Part shown: positions 1 to 6,083 of the stretch, piece after piece
Layout: each line of letters opens with the position of its first letter
Position numbering within the stretch: the first letter of the stretch is position 1
NCBI GenBank assembly: GCA_028717325.1
Contig: JAQUOB010000075.1
Coordinates: 1-6,377, forward strand
DNA: 6,377 nucleotides
DNA from: Candidatus Margulisiibacteriota bacterium
GTDB lineage: Bacteria > Margulisbacteria > WOR-1 > O2-12-FULL-45-9 > XYB2-FULL-48-7
Direction: 5' to 3'
The notes under the pieces: model-generated
Told to the model about the DNA's origin: nothing
Databases searched by the model: none
The model's input: only the letters and a program-made list of their open reading frames with translations
Made by a program: the position numbers and the translations under genes

Positions 1-600
1 CTGAACGTGGAAAAAGCGCGGCTGGATAAGATCCTGGCCAACAACGAGATCCGGACGCTGATCACCGCGATCGGCCCCGGCTGCGTCTCGGCCCTGAAAG
101 GGGACGGGAACGGAGAGTCGGAGGAAGAATTGACCCCGGAGGTGCTGAAAAAGCGCCTGCGCTACCATAAAATAATCCTCCTTTGCGATGCGGACGTTGA
201 CGGCGCACATATCCGGACCCTGATCATGACCTTCTTCTACCGCTACGCCCGCGAACTGATCGAGAACGGCCATCTCTATATCGCGCAACCGCCGTTGTAC
301 CTATTAAAAAAAGGAAAAGCGCAGCACTGGCTCCACTCCGATAAGGAATTGGAAACGAAGCTGAAGGAGATCGGCAAGGAAGGGACCAGCCTCCAGCGCT
401 ATAAAGGTTTGGGAGAAATGAACCCCGAACAACTTTGGGAGACGACCCTTAACCCGGAGACGCGGACGATGTTGCAGGTCCAATTGGAAGACGCCGAGGT
501 CGCGGACAACATCTTTACCGTGCTGATGGGTTCCGAAGTTGAGCCGCGCCGGGCCTTTATCGAAAAACACGCTAAAGATGTCAAGAGGTTAGACGTATGA
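1..600 (+). CDS. gyrB: DNA gyrase subunit B, C-terminal part (5' end outside window)
   Basis: This is the ATP-hydrolysing subunit of DNA gyrase, the type IIA topoisomerase that introduces negative supercoils; only the last ~199 residues are present. The frame is open from base 1 (LNVEKARLDKIL), so the true start lies left of the window. The TOPRIM metal-binding motif DADVDGAH is at bases 187-210, followed by HIRTLIMTFFYR. The highly conserved QRYKGLGEMNPEQLW lies around bases 391-438, and the C-terminus ends VEPRRAFIEKHAKDVKRLDV, the usual GyrB ending. The ~170-residue insertion of enterobacterial GyrB is absent. Between LITAIG and RYHKI there are 28 residues where I expect about 12 (usually a GTGIG-type segment), so a short acidic insertion is present. 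The stop overlaps the gyrA start by four bases. ParE is the alternative, but the adjacent GyrA-type partner argues for GyrB. Confidence 0.97.
   Translation: MNVEKARLDKILANNEIRTLITAIGPGCVSALKGDGNGESEEELTPEVLKKRLRYHKIILLCDADVDGAHIRTLIMTFFYRYARELIENGHLYIAQPPLYLLKKGKAQHWLHSDKELETKLKEIGKEGTSLQRYKGLGEMNPEQLWETTLNPETRTMLQVQLEDAEVADNIFTVLMGSEVEPRRAFIEKHAKDVKRLDV
583..588 (+). promoter_or_regulatory. Ribosome binding site of gyrA
   Basis: AAGAGG lies eight bases before the ATG at 597 and within the end of gyrB. It supports the ATG at 597, which overlaps the gyrB stop as ATGA, over the internal in-frame ATG at 672. The arrangement implies coupled translation of the two gyrase subunits. Confidence 0.7.
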
Positions 601-3197
601 TAAGAAGAAAAAAGTTCAAGGAAAATGCCGTGGCCGAGCCGACGACTGAGCCGATCTTTCGAGCCAACGTTATGCCGACGACGATCGAGCACGAAATGAA
701 GACCTCCTACATCGATTACGCGATGTCGGTCATCGTCGGCCGCGCTTTGCCGGACGTGCGCGACGGCTTTAAGCCGGTCCACCGCCGGATCCTCTTTGCC
801 ATGGACGAGCTGGGGCTGCAGCCGGGCAAGCCGCACAAGAAATCGGCCCGCGTCGTCGGGGAAGTTCTCGGTAAGTACCACCCGCACGGCGACTCGGCCG
901 TTTACGAGGCGATGGTCCGCATGGCCCAGGATTTTTCGCTCCGCTACCCGCTGGTCGATGGCCAGGGGAACATGGGGAGCGTCGACGGCGACTCGGCGGC
1001 GGCCATGCGCTATACCGAAGCCAGGCTTTCCAAGCTCGCCGTCGAGATGCTGGCCGACCTGGACAAGGAGACGGTCAACTTTGGCCCTAACTTTGACGAA
1101 TCGTTGCAGGAACCGCTCGTCCTCCCGTCCCGCATCCCCAACTTGCTGGTTAACGGCTCGTCCGGTATCGCGGTCGGCATGGCGACCAATATCCCGCCGC
1201 ACAACCTGACCGAAGTGATTGACGGCTTGGTCGTGCTGGCGGATAACCCGGAGGCGACGCTCGAGGCCTTACAGAAGATCGTGACCGGGCCCGACTTCCC
1301 GACCGGCGGCCTGATCTGCGGCCGGCAGGGGATCAACGACGCGTACACGACCGGACGGGGGTTGCTGACCCTGCGCGCCCGCTACGACCTGGAACGGGTC
1401 AAGAACAACAAGGAAGCGATCATTGTCACCGAGATCCCGTACCAGGTCAATAAAGCGGAGACGATCGAACAGATCGCCGAGCTGGTCAAGGATAGGAAGA
1501 TCCAGGGGATCTCCGACCTGCGCGACGAATCCGACCGCGACGGGATGCGCATTTACATTGAGCTGAAACGCGACGCCTCGCGCGAAGTCGTCCTCAACCA
1601 GCTTTTCAAGCACTCTAACCTGCAAGTGACCTTTGGCGTCAACATGCTGGCCCTGGTTGGCGGCCAGCCCAAACTGCTCAACCTCCGCGAGATGATGGCC
1701 GAATACCTCAAACATCGCGAAGAGGTCGTGACTCGCCGGACGAAATATGAACTGCGCCGGGCCGAAGAACAGGCCCACATCCTGGAAGGGTTGGTCATCT
1801 GCGTTTCCAATATCGACGCGGTCGTTAACCTGATCAAGAAGTCGAAGAGCGTCGATGACGCCCGCGAAGGGTTAATGAAGAAGTTTGACCTCTCCAAGAT
1901 CCAGGCGCAGGCGATCCTCGATCTCAAACTGCAGCGCCTGACCGCCCTGGAAAGACTGAAGATCGAAGAAGAACTGAAGGCGCTTAAGAAGCTGATCGGC
2001 GAACTCAAGGAGATCCTGGCCAGCCGCAAAAAACTCCTCGCCCTGGTCAAGAAAGAACTGCTCGAGGTCAAGGAAAAGTACGGCGACAAACGGCGGACCG
2101 AGATCAGCGCGCCGGCCGAGGACGTTAACATCGAGCAACTGATCCCGGAAATGGAAGTCGCGGTCCTGATCACTCGCGACGGCTACGTCAAGCGGGTGCC
2201 GGTCTCGTCGTTCAAGTCTCAGCTGCGCGGCGGGCGCGGCGTGGCCGGGATGAGCACGCGGGAAGAGGATGAAATAGAAAATATTTTCACTGCTTCCACG
2301 CATGCCTTTGTCCTCTTCTTCACCAACCGGGGAAGGGTGTATAAATTAAAGGTTTACGACCTGCCGGAGGCCAGTCGTTCCGGTAAGGGCCAGGCAATTG
2401 CCAACGTTTTACAGGTGGAACAGGGCGAAGCAGTCTCTTCCGCGGTTGCGGTCAGCGACTTTGAGAAAAAGGCCTTCCTGATGATGGCGACTAAAAATGG
2501 CATGGTCAAAAAAGTGCCGATCGAAGACTTTGCCAACATTCGCCGTTCCGGCATTATTGCCATTAAGCTTAAAGAAGGGGACGAGCTCGGCTGGGTCCAG
2601 GAGACCGACGGCAAACGCGAGGTCATCCTCGGCGCGGAAAGCGGCCTGATGATCCGCTTCTCGGAAAAAGTAGTCCGGCCGATGGGCCGGACCGCGGCCG
2701 GGGTTCGCGGGATCCGCCTGCAAAAGAAGGACGCGGTCGTTTCGATGGACGTCCTGACCGACGGCGGCGACCTGCTCGTCATCTCGCGCGGCGGCTTCGG
2801 CAAGAGGATGAAGCTGGACGAGTTCTCCGCCCAGAACCGGGGGGGCAAAGGACATATCGCTATTAAGCTCCGCGACAATGACACGGTTTCCCAGATGAAG
2901 ATCATCCACGGGAGCGACGAGCTCCTCTTTGTCAGCGCCCGCGGCACCATGAGCCGGCAAAAGGCGAGCGGCATCTCCGCCCAGGGCCGCTACGCCAAAG
3001 GGGTCCGCATCCAGCGGGTCGATGAAGGGGATTATATTGTTGACGTAGCGAGCATCATCTCCAACGAAGAAGCGGCTGAAGTATTGGAGCAGGCGCTAGA
3101 GACGGAGCAGGAGCGCAAGGAAGAACTGCTCGAAAAGATCAAGGAAGAACGAGCGAAACTGCCGATCAAAAGATCAAGGAAGAAGAAAGAAAAATAA
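597..3197 (+). CDS. gyrA: DNA gyrase subunit A
   Basis: This is the DNA cleavage and wrapping subunit of gyrase, forming an A2B2 enzyme with GyrB. The protein has 866 residues, a normal length. After a ~28-residue N-terminal extension comes the winged-helix/tower breakage-reunion domain: EMKTSYIDYAMSVIVGRALP near residue 33, and the catalytic tyrosine at Y139 in AAMRYTEARL. The quinolone-determining region reads HPHGDSAVYE, giving Ser100 and Glu104 at the positions of E. coli Ser83 and Asp87, a typical susceptible Ser/Glu pair. A charged helical stretch at about 440-505 fits the coiled-coil tower. The C-terminal beta-pinwheel carries a GyrA box, QLRGGRG (542-548), and a second box-like motif, QNRGGKG (746-752), which supports gyrase rather than topoisomerase IV ParC. 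The end is a lysine/arginine-rich tail, KRSRKKKEK. The start is fixed by the four-base overlap with gyrB and an AAGAGG ribosome site. Confidence 0.97.
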   Translation: MIRRKKFKENAVAEPTTEPIFRANVMPTTIEHEMKTSYIDYAMSVIVGRALPDVRDGFKPVHRRILFAMDELGLQPGKPHKKSARVVGEVLGKYHPHGDSAVYEAMVRMAQDFSLRYPLVDGQGNMGSVDGDSAAAMRYTEARLSKLAVEMLADLDKETVNFGPNFDESLQEPLVLPSRIPNLLVNGSSGIAVGMATNIPPHNLTEVIDGLVVLADNPEATLEALQKIVTGPDFPTGGLICGRQGINDAYTTGRGLLTLRARYDLERVKNNKEAIIVTEIPYQVNKAETIEQIAELVKDRKIQGISDLRDESDRDGMRIYIELKRDASREVVLNQLFKHSNLQVTFGVNMLALVGGQPKLLNLREMMAEYLKHREEVVTRRTKYELRRAEEQAHILEGLVICVSNIDAVVNLIKKSKSVDDAREGLMKKFDLSKIQAQAILDLKLQRLTALERLKIEEELKALKKLIGELKEILASRKKLLALVKKELLEVKEKYGDKRRTEISAPAEDVNIEQLIPEMEVAVLITRDGYVKRVPVSSFKSQLRGGRGVAGMSTREEDEIENIFTASTHAFVLFFTNRGRVYKLKVYDLPEASRSGKGQAIANVLQVEQGEAVSSAVAVSDFEKKAFLMMATKNGMVKKVPIEDFANIRRSGIIAIKLKEGDELGWVQETDGKREVILGAESGLMIRFSEKVVRPMGRTAAGVRGIRLQKKDAVVSMDVLTDGGDLLVISRGGFGKRMKLDEFSAQNRGGKGHIAIKLRDNDTVSQMKIIHGSDELLFVSARGTMSRQKASGISAQGRYAKGVRIQRVDEGDYIVDVASIISNEEAAEVLEQALETEQERKEELLEKIKEERAKLPIKRSRKKKEK

Positions 3198-3207
3198 TTC
3201 GCCCCGT

Positions 3208-3621
3208 CTACTTCATCGACTTCAGGATATTGACGATGAGCGCCTTGTCGAGGTAGCCCTCGTGTTTTCTCATGACCTTGCCTGCCGGCGACAGGAAGAC
3301 GATGGCCGGCACCGAGGTCACGCCGTAGAAGTCCATGATCTGCGGATCGTCGAGAGTATTAATGACCTTAAACTTAGCCAGGCCGGAACTTTTGGCCGCC
3401 AGCTCCTGGGAAACAAATGCCGCCAAATCGGACTCGCCTTCACCTTTTTGATACAGAGTAACGACCGTGGGCTTTTCCGCCACCCGGGCCTCGTGGGTGC
3501 CCGCCGGCATGGGCGCCGTGATCGTCTTTTCGCCGGGCTTATTCAACCGGGTCAAGCTGATCGCCGCCACGACCAAAATAACGATGACGACCGCCAGCAA
3601 GAGATAAGATCTATTTTTCAT
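3208..3621 (-). CDS. Membrane-anchored thioredoxin-fold protein lacking the CXXC motif
   Basis: A 137-residue protein with a short basic N-terminus, one membrane helix (about residues 6-24) and an extracytoplasmic thioredoxin-like domain (about 50-137). Fold evidence is the strand TVVTLYQKG, then a helix, then KFKVINTLDDPQIMDFYGVTSVPAIVFLSPAGKVMRKHEGYLDKALIVNILKSM, which follows the thioredoxin pattern including the cis-proline (VTSVP, Pro105) and the following hydrophobic strand. Where thioredoxin has WCGPC this protein has GEGES (Glu61-Ser64 at the CXXC positions), and it contains no cysteine at all. It therefore cannot be a dithiol oxidoreductase; a binding, scaffold or chaperone role is an inference. 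The gene converges on gyrA with 10 bases between and is divergent from the GerMN gene. An extended -10 promoter and a GGGGGTT ribosome site precede the ATG. Family assignment within the superfamily is not possible by eye. Confidence 0.85.
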   Translation of the reverse strand: MKNRSYLLLAVVIVILVVAAISLTRLNKPGEKTITAPMPAGTHEARVAEKPTVVTLYQKGEGESDLAAFVSQELAAKSSGLAKFKVINTLDDPQIMDFYGVTSVPAIVFLSPAGKVMRKHEGYLDKALIVNILKSMK

Positions 3622-3625
3622 TTCT

Positions 3626-3632
3626 AACCCCC
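3626..3632 (-). promoter_or_regulatory. Ribosome binding site of the thioredoxin-fold gene
   Basis: On the minus strand GGGGGTT stands about four to six bases before the ATG at 3621. It can pair with the anti-Shine-Dalgarno CCUCC core through one G-U wobble. It supports the chosen start. Confidence 0.5.
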
Positions 3633-3647
3633 GTAATATTTTTGGTT

Positions 3648-3656
3648 ATTATAGCA
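3648..3656 (-). promoter_or_regulatory. Extended -10 promoter for the thioredoxin-fold gene
   Basis: The minus strand reads TGCTATAAT, a perfect sigma-70-type TATAAT at 3653-3648 with the TGn extension. Transcription would begin near 3641, giving a leader of about 20 bases before the ATG at 3621. No good TTGACA -35 box is visible 16-18 bases upstream, which is acceptable for extended -10 promoters. The site lies in the 42-base gap between divergent genes, so polymerase bound here would cover the start region of the plus-strand GerMN gene. Confidence 0.6.
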
Positions 3657-3663
3657 CTCGAAA

Positions 3664-4218
3664 ATGAAATGTGGTAGACTTTTGTTCGGCATGAAGCGAA
3701 AAGCACGAAAAAAAACGCGGCCAAATCTTTACTACCTCGCACTGGCAGGCCTGACAATCGCCGGCCTGGCCTTCCTGGCCTGGAGCAACTTTTCCCTGGA
3801 AAAGAAAAGTCCGGGCGTCGGGGCGTATTTCTTTAAGGGCGAAAAACTGATCTCCGTTGAACGGCCGCTGAGACCCGATGTGCCGCCGCTCAAACAGGCG
3901 ATCGAAGCGCTGCTGTCGGGACCGACCCCGCAGGAAGCAGCCGAGGGCATTACGACGCAACTGCCGGCCGGGGTCAAGATCCGCCAGCTTAAGGTCGAAA
4001 AAACAATCGCCGTCATTGATCTCAGCCGGGAACTCGAGGATTACGGCGGCGGGTCGGCCAAGGTCGAAGGCCTCATCGCGCAGCTGGTCTTTACGGTGAC
4101 TGATATCCCGGGAATCAAAAAGGCCTGGATCTGGGTCGAGGGACACCACGACATAGTTTTGGGCGGGGAAGGGCTGGTGCTTGACCGCCCCCTAGGCCGA
4201 GAGGACGTCAAGTACTAA
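3664..4218 (+). CDS. Membrane-anchored GerMN-domain protein
   Basis: A 184-residue protein if read from the ATG at 3664; an in-frame ATG at 3691 would give 175 residues and the classic start MKRKARKKTRP. Neither has a convincing ribosome site, so the start is uncertain. A very basic N-terminus is followed by one membrane helix (about 22-40, NLYYLALAGLTIAGLAFLAW), which places the rest outside the cytoplasmic membrane. The GerMN domain is recognised from PPLKQAIEALLSGPTPQEAAEG (about 74-95), the LPAGVKI turn, the strand TIAVIDLSREL, then VEGLIAQLVFTVTDIPGIKKAWIWVEG and the final GGEGLVLDRPLGR. In spore formers this domain occurs in GerM, but it is also widespread in cell-envelope proteins of non-sporulating bacteria, so no spore role is inferred. 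There is no lipobox and no second domain. The 3' end overlaps the convergent gcvPA by 27 bases. Confidence 0.85.
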   Translation: MKCGRLLFGMKRKARKKTRPNLYYLALAGLTIAGLAFLAWSNFSLEKKSPGVGAYFFKGEKLISVERPLRPDVPPLKQAIEALLSGPTPQEAAEGITTQLPAGVKIRQLKVEKTIAVIDLSRELEDYGGGSAKVEGLIAQLVFTVTDIPGIKKAWIWVEGHHDIVLGGEGLVLDRPLGREDVKY

Positions 4219-5400
4219 CTTATCCAGCTCGCTTTTATTGGTCAGCTCGGTAACGCAGATCAGGCGGCAGCCCGCAAGCTCGGGATAATAACCGGCCAGG
4301 TCGAGCCCGATCTTTTTGTTGGTTTTGATTACCAGCTCATTAAAGCCCGGGGTCGACCAGAGTACAGCTTGGCCGAGCTTCTCTTTTAGATAGTTCGCTT
4401 TTTGCAGGCACAACCCCGCCACTTTTTTTAATCCGTTTTTACCCAGTAAGGAAAGATAGACGGTGGCGGCTAGCGCGCAGAGGGCCTCGTTGCTGCAAAT
4501 ATTTGAAGTGGCCCGCTCGCGGCGGATGTGTTGCTCGCGGGTTGACACGGTCAGAACAAAGGCCCGTTGGCCGTCAAGGTCCGTAGTTGCCCCGACAATT
4601 CGGCCGGGCATTTGCCGCAGATACTCTTGCCGGGCGGCCATGAGCCCCAACCCCGGACCGCCGAAACTTCTCGGTAGCCCCAGAGGCTGGCCTTCGCCGA
4701 CAACAATATCGGCTCCGTAGCGTCCGGGCGGCTTGAGGAGGCCGAGAGAGATCGGATTGATGCTGGCGATCAGCAGAGCGCCGGCGGCATGGACTTTGTC
4801 GGCCAGGCCGGCAACTTTTTCCAGGTTGCCGAAGAAGTTGGGCTGTTGGAGGATCACGCAGGCGGAATTAGTTGTAAGCTGTAAGTTGTAAGCTGTAAGC
4901 CCGGAAGCAATATCAAACGGGAGTTCTTTCAGAACAAGATCGGCGGCTGTGCAGTAGGTTTTTAAAACGGCGCGATAGTTGGGATGGACGGCGGCTGAAA
5001 CGACTATCTCTTTCCGTCCGGTTATGCGGCAGGCCATGAAAGCGGCTTCGGCCAGGGCGGTCGCGCCGTCGTACATAGAAGCATTGGCGACTTCCAGGCC
5101 GGTCAGTTCACAGATGAGGGACTGGTATTCATAGATCGCCTGGAGCGTGCCCTGGCTGGCTTCCGGCTGGTAGGGCGTATAGGCGGTATAAAACTCCGAC
5201 CGGCCAAGGATGTGCTTAACGGCGCTCGGGATAAAATGATCGTAAGAGCCGCCGCCAAGGAAAGAAGTGCCGGGCGTATTTTTTTGGCTGAGATCCGTCA
5301 GCTCGGCCAAAAGTTCCGGCTCGCTCAAAGGGCGAGGCAAGGATAGTTTCTCTTTAAGACGAACCTTGGACGGGATGTCGGCAAAAAGATCGAGCGTCAC
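4192..5400 (-). CDS. gcvPA: Glycine dehydrogenase (decarboxylating) subunit 1, compact form
   Basis: This is the N-terminal half of the split P protein of the glycine cleavage system; with GcvPB it decarboxylates glycine and passes the aminomethyl group to lipoylated GcvH. Diagnostic stretches are LFADIPSKVRLKEKL, SEFYTAYTPYQPEASQGTLQAIYEYQ (about 68-93), ANASMYDGATALAEA, PNFFG, GADIVVGEGQPLGLPRSFGGPGLG (about 229-252), TREQHIRRERATSNICSNEALCAL (about 287-310) and YYPEL near the end. The start is GTG at 5400, overlapping the gcvH stop as GTGA. No plausible upstream start exists before an in-frame stop (TAA about 16 codons upstream). At 402 residues it is some 40 shorter than usual: the N-terminal ~24 residues before LFADIP are missing and a stretch after NELVIKT is shortened. 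A heptanucleotide tandem repeat encodes residues ~168-176 in a variable segment. The frame is intact and core motifs are kept. No gcvPB follows. Confidence 0.95.
   Translation of the reverse strand: MTLDLFADIPSKVRLKEKLSLPRPLSEPELLAELTDLSQKNTPGTSFLGGGSYDHFIPSAVKHILGRSEFYTAYTPYQPEASQGTLQAIYEYQSLICELTGLEVANASMYDGATALAEAAFMACRITGRKEIVVSAAVHPNYRAVLKTYCTAADLVLKELPFDIASGLTAYNLQLTTNSACVILQQPNFFGNLEKVAGLADKVHAAGALLIASINPISLGLLKPPGRYGADIVVGEGQPLGLPRSFGGPGLGLMAARQEYLRQMPGRIVGATTDLDGQRAFVLTVSTREQHIRRERATSNICSNEALCALAATVYLSLLGKNGLKKVAGLCLQKANYLKEKLGQAVLWSTPGFNELVIKTNKKIGLDLAGYYPELAGCRLICVTELTNKSELDKLVLDVLSA
4872..4899. repeat. Heptanucleotide tandem repeat, four units, inside gcvPA
   Basis: On the plus strand the sequence reads TTGTAAG, CTGTAAG, TTGTAAG, CTGTAAG, four perfect seven-base units alternating only at the first base. 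It lies within the gcvPA coding region and is translated as about LTAYNLQLT. It is more AT-rich than its surroundings and falls in a stretch of GcvPA that varies in the family, just before the conserved QQPNFFG. Short heptamer repeat arrays are known from cyanobacteria as STRR elements; whether this belongs to a dispersed family is not decidable here. Confidence 0.9.
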
Positions 5401-5777
5401 TTCAGGAGTTTCTGATAATCGGCCGAGGAAAGCAGATTGTTAAGATCGGCAGGGCTTGTCATTTCAACCTTGATGATCCAGCCGCCGTCGTAAGGAGAAT
5501 CGTTGACCAGCTCCGGATGTTTTTCCAGCGCTTCGTTCCTTTCGACCACCTTGCCGGCGATCGGACAGTATAAGCTGGAAACGGACTTGACCGATTCGAC
5601 CACGCCGAACTCCTGCATCGCGGCCAGTTCTTTGCCGGCGGGCGGGACCTCAACGTAAACGACGTCGCCCAGCGAGTCCTGCGCGTAATGGGTGATGCCA
5701 ATCGTGGCGACACGGCCGTCGACCTTGACCCACTCGTGTTCTTTGCTGTATTTTAAATTATCCGGATAGGCAGGCAT
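5397..5777 (-). CDS. gcvH: Glycine cleavage system H protein
   Basis: This is the lipoyl-carrying shuttle of the glycine cleavage system; its lipoyl arm visits the P, T and L proteins. The 126 residues match the family length. The fold is a lipoyl domain: KYSKEHEWVKVDGRVATIGITHYAQDSLGDVVYVEVPPAGKEL at the N-terminus, then the lipoylation site GVVESVKSVSSLYCPIAGKVVERN with the modified lysine at Lys64, then PELVNDSPYDGGWIIKVEM near the C-terminus. The ATG at 5777 follows the stop of the upstream membrane-protein gene after five bases, with only a weak purine-rich AAGTAAG before it, so reinitiation is likely. The stop overlaps the GTG start of gcvPA by four bases. Confidence 0.97.
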   Translation of the reverse strand: MPAYPDNLKYSKEHEWVKVDGRVATIGITHYAQDSLGDVVYVEVPPAGKELAAMQEFGVVESVKSVSSLYCPIAGKVVERNEALEKHPELVNDSPYDGGWIIKVEMTSPADLNNLLSSADYQKLLK

Positions 5778-5782
5778 CTTAC

Positions 5783-6079
5783 TTAGCTTTCTAACTTATT
5801 GACTTTGACGCGGCTGTAGGCAAAAACCAGGCCGGCGATAATGATCCTGGCCAGGCTGTCGGAGAGGCGGTCATAGAGCATCCGCTTCTGGTAATAAACA
5901 TCCATGGACTGTTCACTGTCGGGCGCCGCCGGCGGTGGCGGCTGGTCCATAGTTACGGTTGGCCCCTTGGCCATGGAAAGGCCGACGGCCGCACCGGCCA
6001 GATCGACCACGCCCCAAAACAGGACAAAAAGAGCGACTAGGCAGACGATGTAATAGTATATTTTTTTGAGGTCGATCAC
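5783..6079 (-). CDS. Small two-helix membrane protein within the gcv operon, function unknown
   Basis: A 98-residue protein of no family I can name with confidence. It begins MIDLKKIYYYIVCLVALFV. One long hydrophobic helix spans about residues 8-36, followed by a proline-rich loop (QPPPPAAP near 46-53) and a polar segment with tyrosines (MDVYYQKRMLYDRLSDS). A second hydrophobic helix spans about 77-89 (ARIIIAGLVFAY), and the tail is short and basic (SRVKVNKLES). The start is GTG at 6079, four bases after the gcvT stop, with GGAG about 12 bases upstream; the gene ends five bases before gcvH. This tight packing implies cotranscription with the glycine cleavage genes. The layout resembles small DUF5671-type membrane proteins, but that is a weak impression. 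A link to glycine metabolism is only inferred from position. Confidence 0.8.
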   Translation of the reverse strand: MIDLKKIYYYIVCLVALFVLFWGVVDLAGAAVGLSMAKGPTVTMDQPPPPAAPDSEQSMDVYYQKRMLYDRLSDSLARIIIAGLVFAYSRVKVNKLES

Positions 6080-6083
6080 AGAA

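Noticed and set aside
877..912. Possible quinolone-resistance substitution in GyrA
   Set aside because: The residues are Ser100 and Glu104 (E. coli 83 and 87 positions); Glu at the second site is the natural residue in many lineages, so no resistance change is indicated.
399..1202. Long minus-strand open frame across the gyrB-gyrA junction
   Set aside because: It is the antisense of conserved gyrase sequence, is arginine-rich with no family features, and arises from GC-rich codon use.
1269..2974. Several minus-strand open frames within gyrA
   Set aside because: All are antisense to intact, conserved GyrA domains and show low-complexity composition typical of shadow frames.
3195..3210. Terminator between gyrA and the convergent thioredoxin-like gene
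   Set aside because: The minus strand has a T-rich tract after the stop, but there is no inverted repeat before it.
3664..3702. Lipoprotein signal from the early cysteine in MKCGRLLFG
   Set aside because: The cysteine precedes the membrane helix and no lipobox (L-[AS]-[GA]-C) follows a hydrophobic stretch.
4161..4190. Possible stem GGGCGG/CCGCCC with an 18-base loop near the ends of gcvPA and the GerMN gene
   Set aside because: No T-run follows the stem on either strand and the loop is long; it lies within the GerMN coding region, so it is not supported as a terminator.
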